Positions 1 to 9,544 of a stretch of DNA of 64,000 bases are shown here, in pieces. The stretch is from Ascarosepion bandense. Lineage: Eukaryota > Mollusca > Cephalopoda > Sepiida > Sepiidae. The stretch spans positions 717,710 through 781,709 of the forward strand of contig JBBBDQ010001685.1 of NCBI GenBank assembly GCA_037127315.1, given 5' to 3'. How positions within the stretch are numbered: position 1 is the stretch's first letter; each line of letters begins with the position of its first letter. Under the pieces are notes generated by a model. It saw only the letters and a program-made list of their open reading frames with translations, ran no database searches and was not told the DNA's origin. Made by a program: the position numbers and the translations under genes.

Positions 1-87
1 AAGAATGAACACTATATGTCGGGTAACACTATATAGATATGTCGCCTCAATGTATTGATAATGTATTGATAAGCCGCATATATATAC

Positions 88-275
88 ATTCTGGTCAAAA
101 TCTTAAGACCAGATACAAGAGTTAAAAGAATATAAAATACTGCTGATTTAATTGAAATATGTTCGTGAAACAATAAATTAGAAAATATATATTAGTGAAA
201 ATTTAAGCTTTTAATTAATTTAAAGAAATACTGAAAAGTTTTTTTTTTTTCGGTTAGTCATAAAGATAAGACCAT
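88..275 (+). repeat. Left terminal inverted repeat of Tc3-like element
   Basis: Matches the reverse complement of 2543-2745 with scattered substitutions and small indels. Shared landmarks in order: TGGTCAAAATCT, TACTG, TTTAATTGAAATAT, AAGCTTTTAATT and the inner end AGATAAGACCA. Confidence 0.75.
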
Positions 276-740
276 GTGTGAGAAAAATTACTGGACAAAA
301 ATTTTAGAATTAGTCAGTGTGCTCACAGCTGCATACGTGTATATGACACCACACCCCTCCCGTCTCAAAACTATGTTGGGTGCTCCAAATGGCCGTAAGT
401 TAGACGCACCTGAGTCTGCAACTGTTCGCTTTCATTCAGCCCCAGGTGATCGAAGCTGACAAGCTGTGATTTCTGATCTCAGAGAAAATTATGGATCTTC
501 GAAAAAGGGACGAATGACTATTCGTACTGCCTTCTCAACAACTGAAATCAAGAAGTGGCAGTAATGAAGGTCAGCCTATGTGGAATAATGATTATACTGT
601 AATTCTTTGTACATCAAAAGAGAGAGAGAATAATAACAATAAAATAAAATGAATTCGAACTAAAGATAAAATACCCTCCAACTTCTTCAGTGTCCGCAAA
701 CTATTGTAGCACATTTGTTGTTGTTGCTAGTGTGTAGAAG

Positions 741-788
<48 letters not shown>

Positions 789-1530
789 TTTTCCGTATGT
801 TTCATTTCATGTGTTCTTCGTCTGTCTGACGTACATCTGCTGACAACCTGTGTTCTATCTCTACCTTAATTTTAAAATCTGTTGTGATTTTGTTGAAACC
901 GTTTCAATATGGCGCTAGATGGAGAGTGATCCCATTAAAATCTAACGTCAACTTCGATTGTCTGGTTCAGATCAATCTCGTGCGATTCCCGCCTTGCTGA
1001 CGCGATTTCGTTGACTTTATAAATTCACTTGTCAGCATTAATTACAATTACATCCTTACGTGGGGGGGGTGCCTCTTTCAAAAGTTTACGATATTTTTTT
1101 CACTTCGGTCGATCCTTTATTTTCTTTCTCCGAGAGAGGTGAAGAGGAGATCAACAGAAAGATAGAACCAAGATTCCCCCCCCCTTTCATAAAACCATCT
1201 GTGCTTTTTATAAAATTATTATCATCAACAATGACATCAACTCCTAAATGTCTTGTGTTTCGCCTCTCTCTTTCTCTGGACTACACCGGCACTCCCCCTC
1301 TCTCTGTCTCTCTGTCTGTCTGTCTCTCTCAGCCCCTCCTAAGAAAAGAAAAGACTTTTCTGGGAAGAAGAGAAAAATATATACATACAAAGATATCTTC
1401 CAAATATCTATTCCTGGGTTCGAATCTAGGGCCATCGATACCCGTTTAATGTGTGTGCATAAGGAACACTTACAGTGTTACATGTAGATATCTATTTACT
1501 CTAATACCAGCATTACATTTCACATTTTAA
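276..1530. other. Non-coding interior of Tc3-like element
   Basis: No recognisable gene. It holds a (GATA)n tract at about 738-787, a G run near 1061 and a pyrimidine-rich CTCTCT/CTGTCTGT tract near 1260-1330. The open frames here (129 residues at 1060-1449 and overlapping short ones) are low-complexity by-products of the CT-rich tract. It may be an unrelated insertion into the transposon. Confidence 0.5.
738..787. repeat. (GATA)n microsatellite
   Basis: About 12 uninterrupted AGAT units. Confidence 0.95.
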
Positions 1531-2522
1531 AATGGCCTAGAGTAAAATTTTAACAAGGTTCGAACAGAGCAGGACTTTTGTACTCCAAAGACATGGTCTT
1601 TCGCAACGAGCTATTGCAAATGGAATTGAATGTAGCCGAACTGTCATTGCTAACTCCATTAAAAATCTGGATGTGTATGCTTCTAAAAGTCAAGCAGACG
1701 TCCCAATAAAATCTCACTATCTCTAGACAGATGCATTAGGCGAGAGGTTAAGGGTGATTCAAGCCTGGCATAAAATCGGTAAAAGCGAATACAGATGTTG
1801 AATGCAATTCTCAAACAAATCGACAGCATTTAAATAAGAAAGGGTTTAAGAACGTGAAATGGCTGCAAATGCCTCATTTTCTTCCTCGCTATAAAAAAAT
1901 CCAGTTTGCAATTTGTTTTCGATAATCAAACTTAGGATGTGGATAAATGGAAGAAAGTGTTATTTTCAGACAAAAATAAGTTCAGCCTTGATGGCCCAGA
2001 CAGTTTTAGTGTTCCTGCCATGCAAAAAATGCCCCCCACACCAATTTTTTTCCTCAACACGACACAGTGAAGGTTGATCAATTATGGCCTGAGGTTTCGT
2101 ACAATGGAACTCTTTAGTTACAGGAAGTAAAAAGTTGTGAAACAGCTGCTAGTTACATTGATATGTTAAGAAATGCATTGCTACTTACTGATGGCCCTAG
2201 TCTATGTGGAAAAAACAAGATTTTCCAGAAGAACAATGCTACAATTCACAAGGCTCGAAGGTAGAAGTTTTCGAACTATCTACCATGTTCTCTAGATCTA
2301 AATCCAATCCAGATTGTTTGTGGATGGATGGCAAAGGATGCTTATAGACAGGGATCGCAATTTGTAACTGTGTATTCTCTTCCTGCTGAAGTCAATGCAT
2401 CCTTGGCAAGCTTCCGAAGCACCCTCATGCAGAAATTAATAATGAGTCTGCCAAAGCAAATTTTCGAAGTAATTCGCAAAAACAGAGGATATACTGAATA
2501 TTTAATTGTCGTTGTGACTTAA
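1531..2522 (+). pseudogene. Tc3-like transposase remnant
   Basis: Conceptual translation across frames gives an N-terminal helix-turn-helix resembling Tc3 transposases (GLSQRAIA followed by CSRTVIANSIKNLD), then a central FSDKNKFSLDGPDSF block corresponding to the first catalytic-Asp region (SDEKKFNLDGPDG in intact relatives), then LDLNPIQ (SPDLNPIE region), and finally a C-terminal frame of 64 residues ending in SLPKQIFEVIRKNRGYTEY, typical of the family's C-terminus. Stops at several points (for example near 1725 and 1830) and frame changes show it is not functional. It lies between the two TIRs in the expected orientation. Confidence 0.75.
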
Positions 2523-2542
2523 TTGTTCTGTTTTTTATTTAC

Positions 2543-2745
2543 TTGGTCTTATCTTTCTAACCAACCAATTAAAATAATTGTTCAATGTTTGTTTAAATTA
2601 ATCAATTAAAAGCTTAAAACTTTCACTTTTTTGTTGATAAACTAAAAGTTCTAATTAAATATAATTGTTTCGCAAATATATTTCGATTAAAGTAACAGTA
2701 TTTTTTTTCACCCTTTTGTAACTGGCTTTCAGATTTTGACCAGGG
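2543..2745 (-). repeat. Right terminal inverted repeat of Tc3-like element
   Basis: Reverse-complement partner of 88-275. The outer end reads GATTTTGACCA, then a (TA)n tract begins a few bases outside it. Confidence 0.75.
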
Positions 2746-2746
2746 G

Positions 2747-2751
<5 letters not shown>

Positions 2752-2809
<58 letters not shown>
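2752..2809. repeat. (TA)n microsatellite
   Basis: Nearly pure TA repeat directly outside the right TIR of the Tc3-like element; probably grown from the TA target dinucleotide. Confidence 0.95.
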
Positions 2810-2811
<2 letters not shown>

Positions 2812-2867
2812 CCGACTGATGTAAATCCGGTCAGATTTGAATTCTGGCTAGAAGCAATCGGATTTCA

Positions 2868-2913
2868 ACTGTAGTGATGAGCTGTATTACAGCGAAACAG
2901 GACTGTCTGCGGA
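2868..2913 (+). ncRNA. Type-I hammerhead ribozyme motif, unit 1 (first core base mutated)
   Basis: Core GTGATGA (C to G at the first position of CUGAUGA), stem II GCTGT-ATT-ACAGC, then GAAAC, a short stem III/loop, and the NUH triplet GTC. Stem I pairs CTGTA with TGCGG using two wobbles. The C3 change should abolish or strongly reduce cleavage. Confidence 0.6.
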
Positions 2914-3140
2914 TGACTGTTTACGTACTCGCCCGCCGATTGAGCACTTTGGAGAAATGGTGGACTTTAACAACAGTAGCTACTCTCCGCTATTTACGCA
3001 TCATTCATTCCGTATTTGAACACTTTCGACTACTGGCGTGTGTTTATATCGTGTATATAACACACTAAAATCTACCTTCCGCCGTCTGGTGTCAGTTCGG
3101 TCGGACTTCAATCCTGGCTAGAAGCAATCGGATGTCAAAA

Positions 3141-3183
3141 GGTACTGATGAGCTGTGATACAGCGAAACAAGATTGTCTGCGA
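3141..3183 (+). ncRNA. Type-I hammerhead ribozyme motif, unit 2
   Basis: Perfect conserved core CTGATGA, stem II GCTGT-GAT-ACAGC, GAAAC, six-base AAGATT, cleavage triplet GTC. Stem I is weak: only three pairs between GGTA and TGCG. Confidence 0.65.
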
Positions 3184-3335
3184 ATGACAGTAAATACATT
3201 AAACACTCTCAGCTACTGGCATTGTATATAACACGCTAAAAGTCCGCTTTCCTCTACCGAGTGCCCATAGCTCAGCGGTAGAAACGGCGACTTCCGTCGA
3301 GTTTCAATCCTGGCTAGAAGTAATCGGATGTCAAA

Positions 3336-3380
3336 ACATACTGATGAGCTGTGATACAGCGAAACATGAGTGTATGCGAA
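3336..3380 (+). ncRNA. Type-I hammerhead ribozyme motif, unit 3
   Basis: Perfect CTGATGA, stem II GCTGT-GAT-ACAGC, GAAAC, ATGAGT, and NUH triplet GTA. Stem I (CATA against TGCG) has one mismatch and one wobble. Confidence 0.65.
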
Positions 3381-3529
3381 GGACTATATATATGGGGGCA
3401 TTTTGTTGTGGTGTAATGGATAGCAAGGTTTTATCGCTAGATCAATTACGGCTGAGAAGTGAATCCTCACTGTGTGATCCGTACTTTCGGTCATATGTCT
3501 CATCTAAGATATTTTTAGATTTTTAATAA

Positions 3530-3535
<6 letters not shown>

Positions 3536-3573
<38 letters not shown>
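3536..3573. repeat. (TA)n microsatellite
   Basis: Pure TA tract immediately before a long inverted repeat. Confidence 0.95.
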
Positions 3574-3574
<1 letters not shown>

Positions 3575-3577
<3 letters not shown>

Positions 3578-3718
3578 AGAAAATCTAAGCAAGAGCCAAC
3601 AACCGATCACGGTTTCGCCTAACGGCTCGTCATTGAAATTGACTCGTCAGCCAATTTCCCTGACGAGCCGTTACGCGAAACCGTGGTTGGTTGTTGGCTC
3701 TTGCTTAGATTTTCTGTC
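3575..3718. repeat. Inverted repeat with two hammerhead-like cores
   Basis: Arms of about 57 bases (3577-3634 and 3660-3717) with few mismatches, separated by about 25 bases. Outer arms share AAATCTAAGCAAGAGCCAAC and its complement. Each arm holds a CUGACGA-stem-GAAA-like motif: TGACGA/GCC-GTTA-GGC/GAAACC on the minus strand and CTGACGA/GCC-GTTA-CGC/GAAACC on the plus strand. I could not complete stems I and III, so only the core is hammerhead-like. Confidence 0.7.
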
Positions 3719-3719
3719 T

Positions 3720-3969
3720 TTGTTTGCTCTACTTTCCTAATGAGCGCTTTAGTGTTGGGGTTTTCGTCTTGGGTTTTTTTTTTCTTTTTTACGAGTGCTT
3801 GACTTTTTGTTCATGTACTTCGTTTGTTTCTTTTTTTACTTCCCCTTCTTTTCCCTCCGAGTTCGTTCTCGGTGGGTTTTACAAGACGATTTAAATTATA
3901 GCTTGATTAATACTAGTTTTGGTAGAGTTAGTTCTCTTACTATTAGTATTGTTGTTGCTATAGTTAATA

Positions 3970-4033
<64 letters not shown>

Positions 4034-4690
4034 GGGTATGAGTGTGTTTGTGTGATTATTAATTGCTTCCATATATTATAATTAAGATATATATGAAGCC
4101 AATATCCGAATCTGTAGATAAAACCTTTTTTTTTTTTTTTGCTTTGTAACCCTGGAACTAGTCCTCTCTAATTGTTATCTCGAGCGAGCAATTATTTTCG
4201 ACTTTCGCCGGGATAAAAATACGCATTCATTATAAAATGATTTAAACTTCTTATAAACTTTTGCCTTCTAATCTCACGCGCGGATTATATAAAATTCGAA
4301 ACAAAAACGTTTCCTTTAAGCAAATAAATAAAAAATCTCGGACTTTGTACAATCAAGGATCGTTTACTTTCATTTTGTCCATTCAAGTTGGGTATACTGC
4401 TTCAAATATCGTTTCACTATTGATAGAAACAAGAAAATCTTCGAAAGAAAAAGAGGGCCAAACTTTTATGTAGTATCAGTGAATGTTGGATAATTTTCTC
4501 AAAGCTGAAAAAGAGACTTGGGGAAGCAGAAATGTAGTTTTCCAGAAGGATGTTGATAATCCTTTCGATGGAATATGTGATTAACGAGAAAAATTTAAGA
4601 AACATGGAAAGAAAAATAAATCTAATGCAGATTATTGTGTGGCTGTTTATGAATAGCGTTCCCGAAATCTGTTGATTTTATACAGCTTTG
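3720..4690. other. No gene seen; includes (TA)n at 3973-4031
   Basis: A pyrimidine-rich stretch at 3720-3860, a 59-base TA tract at about 3973-4031, a T run near 4120, and otherwise AT-rich sequence without recognisable coding similarity. Frames at 3795-4055 and 4261-4473 look spurious: the first runs into the TA tract and the others match no family I know. Confidence 0.6.
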
Positions 4691-4830
4691 AGTTGAATAG
4701 CAGAAGAGATGAGGTTATATAGTCTTGGTTGGCAATCTACTGCCTGAAAATCTTCTGCCTAGTCAGTCATGTCTCATTTGAGACATGATCACCCGAGCGT
4801 ATATCAAGTATGGCAATTAATTGACTGACT
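4690..4830 (+). mobile_element. tRNA-derived SINE family I, 3' fragment
   Basis: 5'-truncated copy starting in the body (AATAGCAGAAG), then GTCTTGGTTGGCAATCTAC, ending in the family tail with hairpin CATGTCTC-ATTT-GAGACATG and TTGACTGACT. Confidence 0.8.
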
Positions 4831-4904
4831 CATCTTAATTTCACTAATTTTTAGTTTCTACTCAATGAAGAAATATCAGTTTATGTCTTCGTTTCTCATT
4901 ATTA

Positions 4905-5617
4905 TTAAGTCATTTTTCATTATAAATCGATTTCTGCTTTAACTACCAAGTCCGCGGAAAGACCTAAAACAGGTCGTGGTGTGTTGTTATGGCCCCGTTT
5001 CAAGTTTATATTTCATATCTCCCTAACATCCCTAGCATTACATAGCCAAAGTTATCCTTAGTGTGTGGGCTGTACTTAACAAGACAATTTTTTGTATATC
5101 TCTTAAGCTCGGGTTTTCAGGTTTCTTTCAATGTGTTGTTTTGTTCCATTTTTTTATCATATCAAGTGGCACGATTCTTGTTTTTAATTTCCACATTTTT
5201 TCTATTTCAATTTCCAGGTCTTTATATTTTGACAATTTTTCGACTTCCTTGGTCGCTATGTTACAATTCGCTGGACAAGCCATATCAATAAGCAAGTTTT
5301 TTCCTTTTGGTTTTTAACAATAATGTCCGGCCTATTTGCTTCAATTTTTCTGTCTGTGTAGCTAGTGTAATCTCATAGAATGGTGACATCTTCTATTTCT
5401 GTAACCGGTGCTGGGTGATGTTCATACCAGTGTTTGTTTACATATTTTCCATAGTGTTTGCACATTGCCCAGTGTAAATACTGCCCTAATCTATCGTGAC
5501 GATTATTATATTCATTTGGGGCAAGTACAGAACATCCTGAGATTAGATGGTCTATTGTTTCTTGGTATTTATCATAGAAACTGCATTTTCGATCCACATT
5601 ATTATGCATAATATTGG

Positions 5618-5656
<39 letters not shown>

Positions 5657-5663
5657 ATACCAA
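4905..5663 (-). mobile_element. R4/Dong-like LINE, 3' fragment
   Basis: The minus strand encodes the C-terminal part of a restriction-like-endonuclease LINE: a zinc-knuckle-like region CSFYDKYQETIDHLISGC (second Cys replaced by Tyr), then NRHDRLGQYLHWAMCKHYG and HHPAPVTE, with frame breaks before the RPD-type endonuclease region. Closely related to the larger copy at 37560-39905 through its 3' UTR. Translation of the (ATT)n tract at 5618-5656 gives a poly-Asn run. Confidence 0.75.
5618..5656. repeat. (TTA)n microsatellite
   Basis: Thirteen uninterrupted trinucleotide units inside the R4-like fragment. Confidence 0.95.
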
Positions 5664-5789
5664 TCCAATAATTGTATTTATCTTTCATTTTAGTTCCTAT
5701 TCAGAATGCTATGAATGGATAAATTGTCGTCTAAATTACGCAAAAATAAAAAATAACACTGATATCACATTATTACAGGTACATTTACC

Positions 5790-7400
5790 ATAATTACACA
5801 AAAATATCTCGAAATGCTAAAAAATAAATTTATTCAACAAAATCGCCATTAGCTTTTACCACGGCCTCCAGACGACTTTGGAATCTTCTTCATCTCTTCT
5901 GGATGGTATCCTTGTTTAAATTTGTAAATGTTACCGCAGACCTTGCCCTCAGTTCCTCTTTGGTGTGACAAGGAATTTTGTTGCTCTCTCGCTCAATCAC
6001 ACATAATAATCAAGGGGGGGTTGCAGTCTTGGGATTTACGTGTCCAGATGTAAAGAGTAATGTAGTGGCAGAAATTGACTGACAATCAGGATTGGGTTCT
6101 CCTGCTTATTTGATATGCTGCAGAATCTTGTTGGCCGACATAGGGTTGACCCAGGATAGTACTAACTCATCAAGGTACTTGGTGTAGACCTCTGAATTGA
6201 GTCTGTGGTTCTGTAGAAAGAATGGGGGCATAACGTCTTCATCACTGGGGATCATTACAAGCACCATTATGTTCACTGGATATATCATCCAACTATTTCA
6301 GAATTTTTTGCACACTTTGAAAAGTTCGTAATGGAGCATCCGGCGCGAATTTCAAGCAGTGCAACATGCTTTTTCCAAATTTCTGGTAGAGAGAATTGAG
6401 TCAGGGTTCTATTATTCTTAGAACTCTTGCATCTCTTCTGGACGGTCGTCTCTTTGTTTAAGTGGCCGAATGCTGCCATAATCTTTGCATTCAGTTCATC
6501 GTTGGTGTTACAAAGAGTGTTGTTGATCTTTCGCTCAACTGAGCCCAACACATAATAATCAAGAGCGTTGCAGTCTATGGAGTTAGGTCACTAGATGTAA
6601 GTGGTGATGGGGTCGTAGAAATTGTCTGACGGCTATGACTGGGTTACCTTGCTTGAGTGGCTTGGTGATGTGTCCTGTTGCTATTTAGGATCTCCCACCA
6701 TCTTGAGAGAGAACAGAACTACCCTATCGAGGTACTTTTATGCCTCTGTTTTGAGCCTGTGGTTCTGTGGAAAGAAAATTGCGGGTATAACGTCGCCATC
6801 ATTAGTGATCACTTTAAACACAATGATGTTGCCTAGATATATCATCCAACTCTTTCTGAATCCTTTGCACACTTAGAAAAGTTCGTAATGATGTATCCGG
6901 TGCCAATTTCAAGCAGTGCAGCATGCAGTTTTCAAATTCAAAGAGAATTGCGCCAGGCTGCTATTACAAAGAGTGTTGTTAGACTCTCGCTCAACTGATC
7001 CCCACACGAGGATTGCAGTCTGGGGAGTTAGGTGTCCAGATGTAAAGAGTGATGTAGTGGCAGAAATTGTCTGACAGCTATAACTGGGTTATCCTGCTTG
7101 AGTGGCTTGGTGATGTGTCCTGTTGCAATTTAGGATCTCCCAACAGCTACCCTCTTGAGAGAGAACAGAACTACCTCATCGAGGTACTTTTATGCCTTTG
7201 TGTTGAGCCTGTGGTTCTGTGGAAAGAAGAATGCGGGTATAAAGTCGCCATCATTAGTGATTCTGAACACAATGATGTCGTCTAGATATATCATCAAACT
7301 CTTTCCGAATCCTCTGCACTATTCTCAAATTGACACCCAAACACTCTGAAATGTTTGTATTGGAACTTCCGACACGAATATTAAGCAGAACAGCATGATG
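5790..7400 (-). pseudogene. Tc1/mariner-type transposase C-terminal fragments, three related units
   Basis: Minus-strand translation of the first unit (5830-6370) gives the C-terminal text RRFQSRLEAVVKANGDFVE then stop, preceded by CHTKEELRARSA, and a more N-terminal block MIYPVNIMVLVMIPSDEDVMPPFF (residue pattern of the V/A-SDG-MPPFF segment in these transposases). The same C-terminal block recurs at about 6420-6551 (ERKINNTLCNTNDELNAKI) and the middle block recurs at about 6560-6930 and 7010-7350. The three units are diverged and none has a complete catalytic domain. Confidence 0.6.
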
Positions 7401-7564
7401 TTTTCACATTTCTGGTGACTAAATTGCATCATGGTGATCATTTTCTCACAGAACCTACTATAATATGCTGTCGGCAAAATAAAAAGAACACCAAACATGC
7501 GCGAAGTTAAAAATATAAGTGGCAACAATTTACACATCGCACCCTGTACTAAAAATAAGAAAGA

Positions 7565-7737
7565 CACAGAGGAAACGTCTAGGACCCATAACGAGAAACC
7601 CATAACGAGAAATATGCGCCTAGAGACTTTCATACTCACAGGTCATATTGAATGCAAAGATGGATTTAGTTAAGAGGAATGCAGAGGTACCTACATGAAG
7701 AGCTTGTATAAGTGAATAGTAGAACAGGATTGATTGA
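7565..7737 (+). mobile_element. RTE-type LINE 3' fragment (degenerate)
   Basis: Contains CATACTCACAGGTCATATTG and AGTGAATAGTAGAACAGGAT, corresponding to the C-terminal ILTG and WMVEQ-type portions of the RTE copies at 61688-62167 and 44004-44600. Strongly decayed. Confidence 0.5.
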
Positions 7738-7964
7738 TTCGCTTTTATTTTTTACCGTTTATCAACCCTTTGTGGGTTATTTAAAACCGGAGCGCACTTT
7801 GGATTGTAAGAATCTTTTTCTTTTTTTTTTTAAGTGTGAATATTATATTTTTAATCTTTTTTTAGAATAACAACGGTTGTCTTAGATACATGTAATACTA
7901 TTTAACTTTGACAAGCAGTGTATTCAGGCTTTTCTCAATGGTATTTGTGAATGTAACTAACTTG

Positions 7965-8033
7965 TCTGCAATGCGAACTCGGCATACCGAGTTTTAATTC
8001 CGAAACATTATCGACTATACCACTCGCACATCC
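7965..8033 (-). mobile_element. tRNA-like SINE head fragment
   Basis: On the minus strand GGGATGTGCGAGTGGTATAG is followed by a B-box-like GGAATTAAAACTC; about the length of one tRNA-related unit. It sits between two RTE pieces. Confidence 0.5.
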
Positions 8034-8035
8034 CG

Positions 8036-8155
8036 ACAGAGCGAAGACAAATATTAATAGGAGCAGAAAAAGAAATAAAGTTGTGGAGTGCTGTGATAGT
8101 CCACGCCCTAAAGGGACGCGGCACAGAAGAAGAAGAAGAAGAAGAAGAAGAAGAA
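8036..8155 (+). mobile_element. RTE-type LINE 3' end with (GAA)n tail
   Basis: CACGCCCTAAAGGGACGCGG followed by (AAG)n, matching the 3' ends of the RTE copies near 59780 and 62150. RTE elements typically end in short simple repeats rather than poly(A). Confidence 0.65.
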
Positions 8156-8332
8156 ATCAGTAATGATATTTAATTGTCTGACATTAAATAAATGAGAAAT
8201 GATTATAAATTCTAAGTACAATTAAAAGGTGCTTCAGATCTGGCAATAAGACAAATCAAATTTGTAATTCATTTATATTGTAAGCTAATATAAAAAAGGA
8301 TATAAAGTCGATATAATTAGTTTCTGCAAAAG

Positions 8333-9125
8333 TTTGGTTTTATTTGATTGTTTAACGGTATATCAACATCTTATGGGTCATTTAATGACGAAATTTAATT
8401 TTCTGGTGTTCTTTGATGTGATTTGATAGATTAACAGCACATCAACACCTTATGGGTTATTTCATGCCGAATTTTAATTTTCCAAGATGCATTATTTTTT
8501 TTTATTTTTTTTTTTTGATAGATTAACGGCATATCATTATATTATGGGTCATTAAATCCCGAAATTTAATTTTCTTGAGAGCTTTGATTTGATATGATTG
8601 TTTAACGGCATATCAACACCTTATGGTTCATTTAATGCCAAAATTTAATTGTCTTGTTAGCTTTGATTTGATTACATTTTTTTAACGGCGTATGGATACC
8701 TTATGGGTTATTTACTTCTTTAATATAATACTATTAAAAGTTTTGATTTGATTTGATTTGATTTATTAAAGGCGTATCAACACCTACTGGGTCATTTAAG
8801 TCAAAATTCATTTTTCTTGGGAGCTTTGATTTCATTTGATTATTTAAAGACGTATCAACCCCTTATGGGTCATTTAAGGCATGAATTTAATTTTCGGGGG
8901 TATTTTGTGAACATTTGTTTGTTTAAAGGCATATCACACCTAAGGGGTCATTTAATGCCGAAAATTAATTTTTTGTGAGCGTTGATTTGATTGGATTGTT
9001 TAAAGATACGTCAACACCCCATGAGTCATTTAATGCCGAAATTCAACTGCCTTATGAGTGTTAATTGAATTTGATTATTTATCAGCGTATCAACACCTTG
9101 TAGCTTATTTAATGGCGAGATATAA
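8333..9125 (+). repeat. Tandem array A, ~80-bp units with CGGCAT/ATGCCG
   Basis: About ten imperfect head-to-tail units. The consensus reads roughly TTTGATTTGATTGTTTAA then CGGCATATCAACACC then TTATGGGTCATTTAATGCCG then AAATTTAATTTTC. The unit carries a short inverted repeat, CGGCAT and ATGCCG, separated by about 28 bases, often both kept or both changed. No coding potential. A second array lies at 12489-13185. Confidence 0.85.
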
Positions 9126-9199
9126 AATGACGGCAACATATATATTGATGAACCTACTATTGGGTATCTTTCATTAAGACATAAGAAAAAAAATAATAC

Positions 9200-9440
9200 A
9201 AAAGGTTGGACGTTGCAGGAGGGATATATATATTACTCATCCACATACAAGCCCGTTTCGCTGTATCACAGCTCATCAGTGTGGCTAGACATATCCACTT
9301 ACTTCTGGCCGGGATCGACACTCGACCGATTGGATGTCAGTTGGAGTCTCTACTCCCTAAGCCATCGGCGCATGGGGTCAGAGAAGGGAAATTTTAACGT
9401 CTTGTATATAAGCAGTGTATACAGACGCTAGTCACCGAGA
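9200..9440 (-). mobile_element. tRNA-like/hammerhead composite element, single copy
   Basis: Read on the minus strand: a 5' segment around 9440-9375, a tRNA-like part with A-box-like TGGCTTAGGGAGTAGAGA and B-box-like GAGTGTCGATCCCGG, then GGATATGTCTAGCCACA and a complete hammerhead (9241-9284). Related to the tandem units at 2811-3400 and to the decayed copy at 12262-12460. The presumed 3' end is close to 9225, at TA-rich sequence. Confidence 0.7.
9241..9284 (-). ncRNA. Type-I hammerhead ribozyme (best copy)
   Basis: All elements of a minimal type-I hammerhead are present on the minus strand. Stem I: CCACA pairs perfectly with TGTGG. Core: CTGATGA. Stem II: GCTGT-GAT-ACAGC, five pairs. Then GAAAC. 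Stem III: C-G and G.U closing loop GGCT. NUH triplet GTA directly before the 3' strand of stem I. Predicted cleavage follows the A at 9246 (complement). No base of the catalytic core deviates from consensus. Confidence 0.75.
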
Positions 9441-9477
9441 GAACTCAATTCATTTCTGAAGAGTCACGCATTATAGC

Positions 9478-9478
<1 letters not shown>

Positions 9479-9531
<53 letters not shown>
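9479..9531. repeat. (TA)n microsatellite
   Basis: Uninterrupted TA tract. Confidence 0.95.
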
Positions 9532-9534
<3 letters not shown>

Positions 9535-9544
9535 ATCGAGGCAG

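Larger units (their letters stand above)
87..2746 (+). mobile_element. Tc1/mariner superfamily element, Tc3-like, long TIRs
   Basis: A DNA transposon delimited by two long inverted repeats (about 88-275 and 2543-2745) that share the outer motif TGGTCAAAATCT and internal blocks such as AAGCTTTTAATT. Both ends abut TATATA, consistent with the TA target of this superfamily. A broken transposase lies at 1531-2522. The stretch 276-1530 between left TIR and transposase shows no transposase similarity and makes the element about 1.2 kb longer than a typical Tc3-like unit, so a nested or captured insert is likely. The copy is dead: several stops and frameshifts interrupt the reading frame. Confidence 0.75.
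2811..3400 (+). mobile_element. Tandem tRNA-like/hammerhead composite units (retrozyme- or SINE-like)
   Basis: Three head-to-tail, imperfect units. Each has a stretch AATYCTGGCTAGAAG preceded by a B-box-like GTTTCAATCC or equivalent, then AATCGGAT, then a hammerhead core (see separate entries). The third unit keeps the best tRNA-like 5' part (3260-3325): an A-box-like TAGCTCAGCGGTAGAA and a B-box-like GAGTTTCAATCCTGG. The hammerhead cores are spaced 271 and 196 bases apart. Units are joined by sequence containing GTGTATATAACACACTAAAA. Tandem organisation with one type-I hammerhead per monomer is what metazoan retrozymes show; the tRNA-like promoter recalls schistosome Sm-alpha-type elements. 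Individual units carry substitutions, so this copy may be inactive. Confidence 0.7.

Noticed and set aside
1060..1449. 129-residue frame
   Set aside because: Ser/Leu-rich product of a CT-rich tract; the overlapping frames on both strands show it is composition-driven.
3260..3325. Functional tRNA gene
   Set aside because: A- and B-box-like motifs are present, but no acceptor stem pairing closes the unit and it continues into a hammerhead; treated as a retroposon promoter.
8333..9125. CRISPR-like array
   Set aside because: Units are contiguous and diverged with no unique spacers between identical repeats, and the genome is eukaryotic.
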